Assembly: GCF_013409365.1 (NCBI RefSeq)
Contig: NZ_JACCBA010000001.1
Coordinates: 5,828,001 to 5,892,000, forward strand
Source: Actinomadura luteofluorescens
Lineage (GTDB): Bacteria > Actinomycetota > Actinomycetes > Streptosporangiales > Streptosporangiaceae
Reading direction: 5' to 3'
Length of the DNA: 64,000 bases
The translations under genes were made by a program, and so were the position numbers. A model generated the notes under the pieces. The model did not search any database. It saw nothing but the letters and a program-made list of their open reading frames with translations, and was not told the DNA's origin. Every line of letters begins with the position of its first letter. Position 1 is the stretch's first letter. Of this stretch, positions 38,692 through 46,999 are shown one piece after another.

Positions 38692-38712
38692 CCTTTTGCC
38701 GAAAGGACTGCC

Positions 38713-38970
38713 GTGAACCTCGGCATGCGCAAGCTGTGCATATCCCTCGCGCTCTCCCTGGGCTTCAACGTCGCCGCGCTGATCACCTTTCTCCTCCTGG
38801 CAGGCGGCGAGACCGGAGCCATCATCGCCACCGCCCTGGGCGTGGGCACAGGAGCCAGCGGCGTGACCTTAGCGATCATGGCCTCCCACGGCCTCCTGAC
38901 TCCACCCCACCCGCCCACTAGCTTCGAGAACCCGTCCCGGCGCTATCCGCAGACCCGGCAGCAGCCCTGA
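38713..38970 (+). CDS. Small membrane protein, unknown function
   Basis: The 85-residue protein starts at GTG 38713 with GAAAGGA upstream. One hydrophobic segment (LCISLALSLGFNVAALITFL) and a second (GVGTGASGVTLAIMASHGLL) flank a short GGETG turn, giving a helical hairpin, and a Pro/Arg/Gln tail follows. No known domain is evident. It lies within the repeat-rich patch between copies C and D. Confidence 0.6.
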   Translation: MNLGMRKLCISLALSLGFNVAALITFLLLAGGETGAIIATALGVGTGASGVTLAIMASHGLLTPPHPPTSFENPSRRYPQTRQQP

Positions 38971-38997
38971 GCCCGCCCACCGCCAAGGGCCTCGCCG

Positions 38998-39078
38998 GCG
39001 ATCGCGTCCGAAGGCAGGTTCAAGCGAAGCGAGAACCTCATCGCGCAGCGAGCCGCCAAGGCGAGTCGAAGCGATGCC
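38998..39078 (+). repeat. Interspersed structured repeat, copy D (truncated)
   Basis: Only the 5' two-thirds of the element are present: GCGATCGC, the CAGGTTC/GAACCTC hairpin (six of seven pairs kept), and the ATCGC/GCGAT stem, ending at GCGATGCC. The terminal covarying hairpin is missing. It begins 28 bases after the small membrane-protein gene. Confidence 0.85.
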
Positions 39079-39161
39079 GTTGCCCGCACCTTCTCTTAAA
39101 GAGGACCACCGGGCGCAACAAGCTCAGCCGATACAGCAACCCCGCAGCAACCTGAGGGGCC

Positions 39162-39303
39162 GCGATCGCGTCCGAAGGCAGATTCGAGCGAAGCAAGAAT
39201 CTGATCGCGCAGCGAGCCGCAAGGCGAGTCGGAGCGATGCCAGCGATCGCCCGCGGTGCTCGACGATGGAGGGCCGCCAAGGCCCGAAGGAGGAGAGCAC
39301 TGC
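39162..39303 (+). repeat. Interspersed structured repeat, copy E
   Basis: A full copy in the same orientation as A. The outer arms are GCGGTGCT (39253-39260) and AGCACTGC (39296-39303), paired with one G-T wobble, and the inner stem is GGGCC/GGCCC around GCCAA. Similarity to copy A extends left to about 39137 (CAACCCCGCA...). The rest of the 38971-39388 gap contains no recognised gene. Confidence 0.9.
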
Positions 39304-39388
39304 AGAGAAAACTGCAAAAAACCATCGGACACCGGCCGGTTCCGCCGCAGCGGTCAGGAGGGGCGGGCCGGCCGGCATCCGACGGGGT

Positions 39389-40372
39389 TCAGGAGCCCTG
39401 GGCGGTGACGGCTTTGCGGTACATGCCGCTGATGGTGGCTCGGCCTTTGGGCGGGATGGTGGCCAGGTACTGCACGAGGACGGTGGTGTCGAGGCGCGTC
39501 CGGGCGGTGGTGGATGGGGCGAGGCCGACGAGGTCGCCGCTTACGGCGAGTTTGCCTCGTTGGGCGGCCGAGTAGGCCTCGTTCTGTTTGAGGACGTACC
39601 AGACGACGGCTCCGCGGTCTTTGGTGCGGAGCCCGTAGACCTTGTACTCGGCGGGAGAGAAGCGGGACGAGAGTGTGACGCCGCGGGTGGCGAGGGTCTT
39701 CTCGCCTGCTTTGAGCGCCTTGTAGGTTTCGCTGGTTTTCGCCCCGTCGGCGAGGACGGAGGCTCCGGAGGCGCGGGGCCCGTCGGTGAGGAGGGCGGCG
39801 TGGGCCTTCGGGAGCTTCGCGGGGGCGACCGCGAGGTCTTCGACGTCGGGGGCGACCGGGGTGGCGTACCCCTGCGGGTCGAGCGCGACGTGGGCGAGGG
39901 CGAGTTCGGACGGGTACGGGTCGGCGGCGAGCAGCCAGGGCGCGTTCTCGCTGGACTGGGTGAACAGCAGCGCGTGCCGCAGGGCCTGCTTGCCCTTGCC
40001 GCTGACGGCGTCGGCCGCGAACCAGCGCGGGTGGCCGGTCAGCCGCGGGATGTAGAACGTGGTGTGGCTGAAGACGACCTTGGGTGGACGCTGCCGGACG
40101 GCGCGGCGGAGCTTGAGGGCGGCGACGTCCATGGTGAGCTGCGGGTCGGTCTCGACGGTGCGCAGTGTTCTGCCGCTGAATCTGAGCCCTGCCTGGTTCA
40201 TGCCCGAGGCGAAGGACGTGAGTACCTGCTGTGCCTGCTCTTTGGTGAGGGCGGGCGGCCCCTGCGGCTTCCCCGGGGCCGCGGAGGACGTGTTGTTGCC
40301 GGAGCAGCCGGTGCTGACGGCGGCGGCCAGCAGGCCGGGTAGGAGTAGTGGGACGAGAGTGCGTGCTGCCAT
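39389..40372 (-). CDS. Putative lipoprotein, paralogue of the gene at 41759
   Basis: The 327-residue protein starts at ATG 40372 and has a lipoprotein signal (LLLPGLLAAAVSTGCSGN). Its mature part aligns by eye with the lipoprotein at 41759-42814: TFYIPRLTGHPRWFAADA against LYVPKLRDAAYPQWFVVSVD, and LDPQGYATPVAPD against IDAAGYATAMSAE. Another shared landmark is YGLRTKDRGAVVWYVLKQNE. Probable surface-exposed protein of unknown function. A 28-bp palindrome lies 46 bases upstream. Confidence 0.78.
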   Translation of the reverse strand: MAARTLVPLLLPGLLAAAVSTGCSGNNTSSAAPGKPQGPPALTKEQAQQVLTSFASGMNQAGLRFSGRTLRTVETDPQLTMDVAALKLRRAVRQRPPKVVFSHTTFYIPRLTGHPRWFAADAVSGKGKQALRHALLFTQSSENAPWLLAADPYPSELALAHVALDPQGYATPVAPDVEDLAVAPAKLPKAHAALLTDGPRASGASVLADGAKTSETYKALKAGEKTLATRGVTLSSRFSPAEYKVYGLRTKDRGAVVWYVLKQNEAYSAAQRGKLAVSGDLVGLAPSTTARTRLDTTVLVQYLATIPPKGRATISGMYRKAVTAQGS

Positions 40373-40417
40373 GAGGCCCCCCGAATGGCGACGTTGGTCC
40401 GGACCACCCGGCATCCT

Positions 40418-40445
40418 CGCAGAGTGATCATGTGATCACTCTGCG
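40418..40445. promoter_or_regulatory. 28-bp near-perfect palindrome between prfB and the lipoprotein gene
   Basis: CGCAGAGTGATCA (40418-40430) and TGATCACTCTGCG (40433-40445) are exact reverse complements separated by two bases. It lies 53 bases after the prfB stop and 46 before the lipoprotein start. The two-base gap and lack of a T-run fit a protein-binding operator better than a terminator. Confidence 0.65.
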
Positions 40446-40498
40446 AACACGAAAGTCGGCCGTAAAAGGTGGGGGACCGGTCAGGGGACGGTCTCGGG

Positions 40499-41608
40499 TC
40501 AGGCGCTCTCCTGCTGGCGCAGCCAGCGGATCTCGGCCTCGATGAACTCGTCGATGTCGCCGTCCAGGACCGCGGAGGTGTTGCCGACCTCGACGCCGGT
40601 GCGCAGATCCTTGACGATCTTGAACGGGTGCAGCACGTAGTTGCGGATCTGCGTGCCCCAGCTCGTGGTGCCCTCGCCGCGCAGTTCGGAGAGCTTCTCC
40701 GCCTCTTCCTTGCGCTTGCGCTCCAGCAGCTTGGCCTGCAGGACGTTCATGGCCGTGGCCTTGTTCTGCAGCTGGCTGCGCTCGTTCTGGCAGGACACGA
40801 CGATGCCGCTCGGGATGTGGGTGATCCGCACGGCGGAGTCGGTCGTGTTGACGCCCTGGCCGCCGGGCCCCGACGACCGGTAGACGTCGATCCGCAGTTC
40901 GCTCTCGTCGATCTCGACGTGGTCGCTCTGCTCCACCACGGGGACGACGTCCAGGCCCGCGAACGACGTCTGCCGCCGGCCCTGGTTGTCGAACGGGGAG
41001 ATCCGGATGAGCCGGTGGGTGCCGTGCTCGCCGCGCAGCGTGCCGTAGGCGTAGGGGGCCTTCACGGCGAAGGTGGTCGACTTGATCCCGGCCTCTTCGG
41101 CGTAGGACGTGTCGTAGACCTCCGTCGGGTAGCCGTGCCGCTCGGCCCAGCGCAGGTACATCCGCCGCAGCTGCTCGGCCCAGTCGGCCGCGTCCACCCC
41201 GCCGGCCTGGGCGTTGATGGTGACCAGCGCCTCGCGGGCGTCGTACTCGCCCGACATGAGCGTGCGCACCTCGAGCTGCTGGACGGCCTTGTGCAGCGCC
41301 GCCAGCTCCTCGTCGGCCTCGGTGCGCGTGTCGGCGTCGTCCATCTCCCGGGCCATCTCGTACAGCGTGGCGGCGTCCTCCAGCCGCTGCCGCAGGCCCT
41401 CGACCCGGTTGAGCTCGCTCTCCAGGTACGACAGGCGGCGCGTCACCCCCTGGGCGCGCTCCTGGTCGCTCCACAGGTCGGGGTCGGCCGACTGCTCGCG
41501 CAGTTCGGCGATGTCGCGGCGCATGGTGTCGAGGTCCAGCACCTGCTCGATGCTGGACAGGGTCGAGCCGAGCTCCTTGAGCTGTTCTTCGGGTTCGATG
41601 CCTGCCAC
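40499..41608 (-). CDS. prfB: Peptide chain release factor 2
   Basis: The 369-residue class I release factor recognises UGA and UAA. It has the codon-recognition motif SPF in [15 protein letters not shown] and the peptidyl-hydrolysis motif GGQ in [18 protein letters not shown]. It reads as one uninterrupted frame, so the autoregulatory +1 frameshift known from many bacteria is absent. The start [13 protein letters not shown] is usual for actinobacteria. It sits beside ftsE/ftsX, a common gene order. Confidence 0.96.
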   Translation of the reverse strand: MAGIEPEEQLKELGSTLSSIEQVLDLDTMRRDIAELREQSADPDLWSDQERAQGVTRRLSYLESELNRVEGLRQRLEDAATLYEMAREMDDADTRTEADEELAALHKAVQQLEVRTLMSGEYDAREALVTINAQAGGVDAADWAEQLRRMYLRWAERHGYPTEVYDTSYAEEAGIKSTTFAVKAPYAYGTLRGEHGTHRLIRISPFDNQGRRQTSFAGLDVVPVVEQSDHVEIDESELRIDVYRSSGPGGQGVNTTDSAVRITHIPSGIVVSCQNERSQLQNKATAMNVLQAKLLERKRKEEAEKLSELRGEGTTSWGTQIRNYVLHPFKIVKDLRTGVEVGNTSAVLDGDIDEFIEAEIRWLRQQESA

Positions 41609-41758
41609 GTTCCGAGCTTATCGCCGTCCCGGCACTGCTTATCGCCTCGTGGCGGGCGACCGGAGGTCCGGTCAATACCATGCGGGTGGCAGAATCACGG
41701 GCCGAGGAGGTCGGCCGAGGACGGCCGGCCCGGGATTCTCGCTCCGGGGGACGGGTCT

Positions 41759-42814
41759 TTGCACAGCTTCCTGCGGGTGGTCGCGGCCGGGGCGCTGCTC
41801 ACCCTGCTCACCGCCGCGGGCTGCGCCGAGGGGAAGACGGAGGCGCGGCCGACCGTCACCGTGCCCGAGACGTCCCCGCCCGCGCCGTTGGCACTGACCC
41901 CGCAGGTCGCCAGCCAGGCGTTCCGCTCCTACGTCACCGACGAGGACGTGGCCAGGGCCGCGGGCGACGAACGTCTGGCGCTGACGTGGACGTCCGACGG
42001 CCAGTCCCAGCTGACCGCGGCCGAGTTCCGCAAGGCGGCCTACGACGGCGATCCGGTGCGGCGTTTCGTGTACGGCACGCCCAAGCTGTACGTGCCGAAG
42101 CTGAGGGACGCCGCCTACCCGCAATGGTTCGTGGTGTCGGTCGACCGTTCCGTCGTGGGCCAGCCCAAGAGCAAGCGCAGGGCGCTGATGAGCTTCATCC
42201 TGCGGGGGCCGTCCGACCACTGGAAGCTCACCCTCGCGACCCTCCTGCAGGAGAAGGCCAAGGAGCCGAAGGTCGCGATCGACGCCGCCGGCTACGCGAC
42301 GGCCATGAGCGCGGAGGACGCGTCCGTGCTGATCCGCCCCCGCGACGTCGGCGGGATCCAGGCGACGATCGCCGCGGAGGGGCCGCGCAGCGTCGCCGCG
42401 AAGGTGATGCGGTCGAACGCGGTCACCACCGGCTTCTACCAGGACGCCAAGAAGGCCAGGAAGAAGGCCAAGAAGAAGGACGTCACCTACACGGCCGTCT
42501 ACACCGCGACGCCGTTCCCCTACTTCGGGCTACGGACCGAGCACGGCGGCGGCCTGGTGATCTACTCGCTGTTCCGCAACACCTCGCTGATCGCCAAGGA
42601 TCCGGGCACGCCGAAGCCGGAGATCCCGCAGGAGGCCGAGCACCTGCTCGACGGGACGGTCGAGGGCAACGAGGTCGACACCACGGCCACGCTGCACTTC
42701 GCCGCGTTCGATCCGCCGAAGGCCAAGAAGGGCGCGACCCAGCCGAAGGCGCACATGGTCGCCGACGACGGCACCGTGACCAAGGCGGGTACGCCGCCGG
42801 TCAAGAAGCCGTGA
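41759..42814 (+). CDS. Putative lipoprotein, paralogue of the gene at 39389
   Basis: The protein of about 351 residues has a lipoprotein signal (FLRVVAAGALLTLLTAAGCAEG); TTG 41759 follows a GGGGGACGGG ribosome site, and GTG 41777 is an alternative. The mature domain shares LYVPKLRD, AGYATAMSAED and YFGLRTEHGGGLVIYSLFRN landmarks with the lipoprotein on the other side of prfB. A Lys-rich stretch (KKARKKAKKKD) is present. Function unknown; probably cell-surface. Confidence 0.76.
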   Translation: MHSFLRVVAAGALLTLLTAAGCAEGKTEARPTVTVPETSPPAPLALTPQVASQAFRSYVTDEDVARAAGDERLALTWTSDGQSQLTAAEFRKAAYDGDPVRRFVYGTPKLYVPKLRDAAYPQWFVVSVDRSVVGQPKSKRRALMSFILRGPSDHWKLTLATLLQEKAKEPKVAIDAAGYATAMSAEDASVLIRPRDVGGIQATIAAEGPRSVAAKVMRSNAVTTGFYQDAKKARKKAKKKDVTYTAVYTATPFPYFGLRTEHGGGLVIYSLFRNTSLIAKDPGTPKPEIPQEAEHLLDGTVEGNEVDTTATLHFAAFDPPKAKKGATQPKAHMVADDGTVTKAGTPPVKKP

Positions 42815-42827
42815 CGCGCCGGGCCGG

Positions 42828-43013
42828 TCAGCCGTAGACGCGCTGCAGGACGAGCGCCGCGAACAGCAGCGCGACGAGGACCGCCAGGACGACGGCGGGC
42901 GGCACGGACGGGCCGTGGTGGTGCAGCTCCGAGCGGGCCTCCCGGCAGGTGGGGCAGCGTCCCTCCACCACCGGGTTCGAGCACCGAGCGCAGATGAGAT
43001 GTTCGCAGCTCAT
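42828..43013 (-). CDS. Small zinc-ribbon membrane protein
   Basis: The 61-residue protein starts MSCEHLICARCSNPVVEGRC, with CxxC pairs (ICARC, GRCPTC) expected to bind zinc, and ends in one transmembrane helix (AVVLAVLVALLFAALVL). A longer start at 43043 is possible, but no strong ribosome site decides. Its stop is 14 bases from that of the convergent lipoprotein. Function unknown. Confidence 0.65.
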   Translation of the reverse strand: MSCEHLICARCSNPVVEGRCPTCREARSELHHHGPSVPPAVVLAVLVALLFAALVLQRVYG

Positions 43014-43422
43014 GTCGTGGGCCCCAATCTCCGTCAACGGCACGTGGTCCGTGCGGGAAGCGTCGGCCTGTCTGGTCGGTCGTCCACCTATTAGGTATCT
43101 TTCGCCGTCATCCAGCCTAGCCGGACTGTATGGTCGTTCCGGCAAGTCCGGGGGCTAGACGGTATAAAACGGCCGGACGTCGGGAGACGGTTTACATGGC
43201 ACTGATCGGACGTCACGCACTGATCGGACGCGGTGCCGGCCCCGGACGCCCGTACCACTGCGAGTGGGACGAGGTGGTCGCCTCTCCCCTCTACACTGCT
43301 CGAAGGCTCCGCGTCCCACCTGGCCGTGAAGCCGGGCGGCGCAGGCAAGGGGTCACGGACGCTTCCGTGGCCGCGGGCCGGCCCGCTCCCCAACCCCTAC
43401 AGCGAACCGCCGTGATGCAGCC

Positions 43423-44112
43423 GTGATCCATTTCGACAACGTCACCAAGGTCTACCCGAGCCAGAACCGGCCCGCCCTGCAGCATGTGAACGTCGCCATC
43501 GAGAAGGGCGAGTTCCTGTTCCTGGTGGGCCCGTCCGGCTCCGGTAAGTCGACCTTCCTGCGCCTCGTCCTGAAGGAGGAGCGTCCTTCCCAGGGTCACG
43601 TGCACGTGGCGGGCAAGGACCTGAGCAGGCTGAGCAACTGGAAGGTGCCGCACCTGCGCCGCAGGATCGGCTGCGTCTTCCAGGACTTCCGGCTCCTGCC
43701 CAACAAGAACGTCTTCGAGAACGTCGCGTTCGCCCTCGAGGTGATCGGCAAGCCGCGGCGCTTCATCGGCAAGGTCGTCCCCGAGGTCATCGACCTGGTC
43801 GGCCTGGAGGGCAAGGCCCACCGGATGCCGGACGAGCTGTCCGGCGGCGAGCAGCAGCGCGTCGCCATCGCGCGGGCGTTCGTCAACCGCCCGATGATCC
43901 TGCTCGCCGACGAGCCGACGGGCAACATCGACCCCGCGACCTCGATCGGCATCATGAAGGTGCTGGACCGCATCAACCGGACCGGTACGACCGTCGTCAT
44001 GGCCACCCACGACGCAGCCATCGTCGACGCCTTCCGCAAGCGCGTCGTCGAGCTGGAGGACGGCCGCGTCGTCCGCGACCAGTCGCGCGGCGTCTACGGC
44101 CAGGCGTACTGA
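43423..44112 (+). CDS. ftsE: Cell division ATP-binding protein FtsE
   Basis: The 229-residue ABC ATPase has Walker [10 protein letters not shown] (residues 36-44), signature [15 protein letters not shown] and Walker [13 protein letters not shown], with the FtsE-typical [20 protein letters not shown]. It pairs with FtsX at the septum and, in actinobacteria, activates peptidoglycan hydrolases. The start is GTG 43423. Its stop codon lies in the first unit of a 14-bp tandem array. Confidence 0.97.
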   Translation: MIHFDNVTKVYPSQNRPALQHVNVAIEKGEFLFLVGPSGSGKSTFLRLVLKEERPSQGHVHVAGKDLSRLSNWKVPHLRRRIGCVFQDFRLLPNKNVFENVAFALEVIGKPRRFIGKVVPEVIDLVGLEGKAHRMPDELSGGEQQRVAIARAFVNRPMILLADEPTGNIDPATSIGIMKVLDRINRTGTTVVMATHDAAIVDAFRKRVVELEDGRVVRDQSRGVYGQAY

Positions 44113-44171
44113 TACGGGCGCGCTGACACAGGCGTACTGACACAGGCGTGCCGACAAGGGCGCACTGACAT
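44102..44171 (+). repeat. 14-bp tandem array of five units overlapping the ftsE stop codon
   Basis: Units are AGGCGTACTGATAC, GGGCGCGCTGACAC, AGGCGTACTGACAC, AGGCGTGCCGACAA and GGGCGCACTGACAT, exactly 14 bases each. The first unit contains the ftsE stop TGA; TGA recurs at the same place in units 2, 3 and 5, stepping through reading frames because 14 is not a multiple of three. It occupies the ftsE-ftsX spacer. Confidence 0.88.
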
Positions 44172-44295
44172 CTGAACCATCGATTCCCGCCGGGTCGTAG
44201 GAAACCCAGAGGGGTGCCCGAAAGGAAGCCGCCCGCGCCGCATCCCGCGGCGCCCCGGCTCCCGGCCCAGCAACGGCGATCAAGGACAGCGAGGC

Positions 44296-45201
44296 ATGCG
44301 CGTACAGTTCGTTCTCCAGGAGATCTGGATCGGTCTCCGCAGGAACATGACGATGACGATCTCCCTCGTCATCACCGTCGCCATCGCCATGGCGCTCTTC
44401 GGCACCGGGCTGCTCCTGCGGCAGCAGGTCTCCGCCTCCAAGAGCTACTGGTACGACAAGATCGAGGTCTCGATCTTCCTGTGCGCGAAGACGAGCTCCA
44501 ACCCCGTCTGCCAGAAGCAGGACGTCACCGAACAGCAGCGGGAGACGCTCAAGGCGCAGCTGGCGAAGATGCCGCAGGTCTCGGATGTCCAGTACGAGAA
44601 CAAGCAGCAGGCCTACGCCCGCTTCAAGGACCGCTTCGCCGGCTCGCCCGGATTCGTGGAGAGCACCCGCGAGGGCGACATCCCCGACTCGTTCCGGGTC
44701 AAGCTGAAGAACCCGGAGGAGTACAAGGCGGTCGCGCAGGCGATGCTCAACCAGCCCGGCGTCGACTCGGTCATCAACGAGCAGGAGATCCTGAAGCGGT
44801 TCTTCCGGATCCTGAACGGACTGCAGGTCGCCGCGCTGACGATCGCCTTGATCCAGGTGATCGCCGCGGTGATGCTGGTCGGCAACACCGTCCGGCTGTC
44901 GGCGTTCAACCGGCGCCGGGAGACCGGCATCATGCGGCTGGTCGGGGCGTCCAACACCTATATCCAGTTGCCGTTCATCCTGGAGGGCGCGATCGCCGGG
45001 CTGATCGGCGGGTTGTTCGCGTCCGTCCTACTGATCTTCAGTAAGAAACTCCTGGTCGACAGACTCGCGGGGGACGTCCAGCTCGTCAGCCAGCTCGGCT
45101 GGAGCGTGGTGATCCTCGTCATCATCGTGTCGATCTGCTTCGGCGTCCTGCTGTGCGCCGTCTCCTCGTTCCTGACCCTGCGCAGATACCTGCGAATCTG
45201 A
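44296..45201 (+). CDS. ftsX: Cell division protein FtsX (permease-like)
   Basis: The 301-residue membrane protein has the FtsX layout: cytoplasmic start, TM1 (MTISLVITVAIAMALFGTGL), a large extracellular domain of about 130 residues with two cysteines (FLCAKTSSNPVCQKQDV), and three further helices (LTIALIQVIAAVMLVGNTVR; LEGAIAGLIGGLFASVLLIF; VVILVIIVSICFGVLLCAVS). The extracellular domain recruits wall hydrolases. It lies 183 bases after ftsE, an unusually wide gap partly filled by the 14-bp array. Confidence 0.96.
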   Translation: MRVQFVLQEIWIGLRRNMTMTISLVITVAIAMALFGTGLLLRQQVSASKSYWYDKIEVSIFLCAKTSSNPVCQKQDVTEQQRETLKAQLAKMPQVSDVQYENKQQAYARFKDRFAGSPGFVESTREGDIPDSFRVKLKNPEEYKAVAQAMLNQPGVDSVINEQEILKRFFRILNGLQVAALTIALIQVIAAVMLVGNTVRLSAFNRRRETGIMRLVGASNTYIQLPFILEGAIAGLIGGLFASVLLIFSKKLLVDRLAGDVQLVSQLGWSVVILVIIVSICFGVLLCAVSSFLTLRRYLRI

Positions 45202-45207
45202 CGTGAC

Positions 45208-45240
45208 GGCCGGATCCGGCCCAACCGCCGGATCCGGGCC
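45208..45240 (+). terminator. Hairpin after ftsX
   Basis: GGCCGGATCCGG (45208-45219) pairs with CCGGATCCGGGCC (45228-45240) across about eight bases, starting six bases after the ftsX stop, with one bulged G. It is a very stable GC stem and a likely terminator separating ftsX from the protease gene. Confidence 0.65.
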
Positions 45241-45294
45241 GCGGCACCGCCCTACACTTGGCCGCATGTTCCCCTCCGCGCCCCCGTCGCGCCC

Positions 45295-46473
45295 GTGTCC
45301 CCGCTGAGCAGGCGACCGGGCGGCGTGCTGCGCGGCGCCGCCATCGCGGCGGCGCTCCTCTGCGCCTACGGCGCGGGGGTCGTGAGCGGTTCGGGCTCCG
45401 AGCGCCACGCGGCCGTCGCCGGGGGCGGCACCGTCCTCGACGAGGCCGCCGCGAAGATCGGCGGCCGGGCCGCGCGGCCCGTCGACCGCGGCGCCCTCGA
45501 CCGCGCCGCCATCGAGGGCATGCTGCGCGGGCTCGGCGACCGGTGGGCGCACTACTACTCGGCCCGCGAGTTCGACGACGTCGAGGGGCGCCTCACCGGC
45601 CGCTACAGCGGTGTCGGCCTGTGGCTCGGCCGCGAGGACGGCGACTCCCGCGTGCTGGTGGCGAGCGTCCAGCCCGGCACCCCCGCCGCCCGCGCCGGCG
45701 TCCAGGCCGGTGACGTCGTCACCCGCGTCGGTGACGCCTCCGTGACCGGCTGGGGCATCTCGCGCGTCGCGGAGGCGCTGCGCGGGCGCCCGGACGAGAC
45801 GGTCGAACTCACCGTGGAGCGCGAGCGTCGAACCAGGAGGTTCCACCTCGTCCGCACGAAGGTCTCTGGAGGGGACGTCACCGTGACCGAGCTTCCCGAG
45901 CGCGCGCGGATGATCCGGGTCGGCGCCTTCACGCGCGGGACGGGCGGCCAGGTCCGCGCGGCCGTCACCGGGCGCTCGCCCGCGGGCCGTCCCCGGGGCG
46001 GCGTCCTGCTCGACCTGCGAGGCAACCCCGGAGGGCTGGTCGACGAGGCGGTCGAGACGGCGTCGGCGTTCCTGTCCGGCGGCCCGGTCGTGACCTACGA
46101 GCCGCGCGGCAGGCCCGTCCAGCGGCGCACCGTCACCGCCCCCGGCGACGCCGAGACTCCGCTCGTCGTGCTGGTCGACGCGGGCACCGCGAGCGCCGCG
46201 GAGATCGTCGCGGGCTCCCTGCGCGACCGCGACCGCGCGGTGATCGTAGGATCGCGTACGTACGGGAAGGGCTCGGTGCAGGAACCCCTCCGGCTCGCCG
46301 ACGGGTCGGTCATCGAACTGACCGTCGGTCGCTACCGCACCCCGAGCGGCCGTAACCTCGACGGGGTCGGCATCGAACCCGACGTGGAGGTCTCCGCCGA
46401 CCGCCCCGCCAGGGCGGCCGAGCGGCGCGCCCGGACGGTGCTGCGCGGCCTCCACGCGACGATGCCGGGCTGA
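45295..46473 (+). CDS. S41 family C-terminal processing peptidase
   Basis: The 392-residue protease has an N-terminal membrane anchor (VLRGAAIAAALLCAYGAGVV), a small helical region, a PDZ domain (LVASVQPGTPAARAGVQAGD) and the S41 tail-specific protease core with LLDLRGNPGGLVDEAVE. The nucleophile Ser is in VDAGTASAAEIVAG and the general-base Lys in SRTYGKGSVQ. It acts outside the membrane, probably on wall or secreted proteins. The GTG start at 45295 overlaps a 13-codon frame beginning at ATG 45267. smpB follows after 30 bases. Confidence 0.92.
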   Translation: MSPLSRRPGGVLRGAAIAAALLCAYGAGVVSGSGSERHAAVAGGGTVLDEAAAKIGGRAARPVDRGALDRAAIEGMLRGLGDRWAHYYSAREFDDVEGRLTGRYSGVGLWLGREDGDSRVLVASVQPGTPAARAGVQAGDVVTRVGDASVTGWGISRVAEALRGRPDETVELTVERERRTRRFHLVRTKVSGGDVTVTELPERARMIRVGAFTRGTGGQVRAAVTGRSPAGRPRGGVLLDLRGNPGGLVDEAVETASAFLSGGPVVTYEPRGRPVQRRTVTAPGDAETPLVVLVDAGTASAAEIVAGSLRDRDRAVIVGSRTYGKGSVQEPLRLADGSVIELTVGRYRTPSGRNLDGVGIEPDVEVSADRPARAAERRARTVLRGLHATMPG

Positions 46474-46503
46474 AGACGACGACGCGGGACGAGGACTGAG
46501 GAC

Positions 46504-46996
46504 GTGGCACGGGACACCGGGCGGAAGAACGACACCGGGCGCAAGCTCATCGCCCAGAACAAGCGGGCCCGCTACGACTTCCACATCGACGACACGTGGG
46601 AAGCGGGCATGGTGCTCATGGGCACCGAGGTGAAGGCGCTGCGCGCCGGGCGGGCCCTCCCTGGCCGACGGCTTCGCGCACGTGCGCGACGGCGAGGTGT
46701 GGCTGGAGAACGTCCACATCCCCGAGTACACGCAGGGCACCTGGACCAACCACGCGCCCCGCAGGCGCCGCAAGCTGCTGCTGCACCGCCGCGAGATCCA
46801 GAAGATCATCGCGAGGTCGGAGGAGCCGGGCTGGACGCTGATCCCGCTCTCGCTGTACTTCAAGGACGGGAAGGCCAAGGTCGAGATCGGCCTGGCCCGT
46901 GGTAAGAAGACCTACGACAAGCGCCAGGCCATCGCCAAGCGGGAAGCCGAGCGTGAGATGCAGAAGGCCGCGGCGGCCCGGTTCAGGAGACGGTGA
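46504..46996 (+). pseudogene. smpB: SsrA-binding protein SmpB, interrupted by a +1 frameshift
   Basis: The first frame gives [20 protein letters not shown] then [20 protein letters not shown] and KALRAGRA, a normal SmpB start. The homology then continues in another frame: [20 protein letters not shown], the motif [18 protein letters not shown], and the basic tail ending AAAARFRRR. One extra C in the CCC at 46655-46657 accounts for the shift; without it the protein is a normal 163 residues. SmpB delivers tmRNA to stalled ribosomes, and intact tmRNA lies 2.3 kb away, so loss would be surprising. A sequencing or assembly error is the likeliest cause. Confidence 0.88.
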
Positions 46997-46999
46997 AGG

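Noticed and set aside
40499..41608. Programmed frameshift in prfB
   Set aside because: The gene is one continuous frame with no internal UGA near its start.
44103..44180. Short leader peptide gene between ftsE and ftsX
   Set aside because: The open stretches arise from the 14-bp array and contain stops in successive frames.
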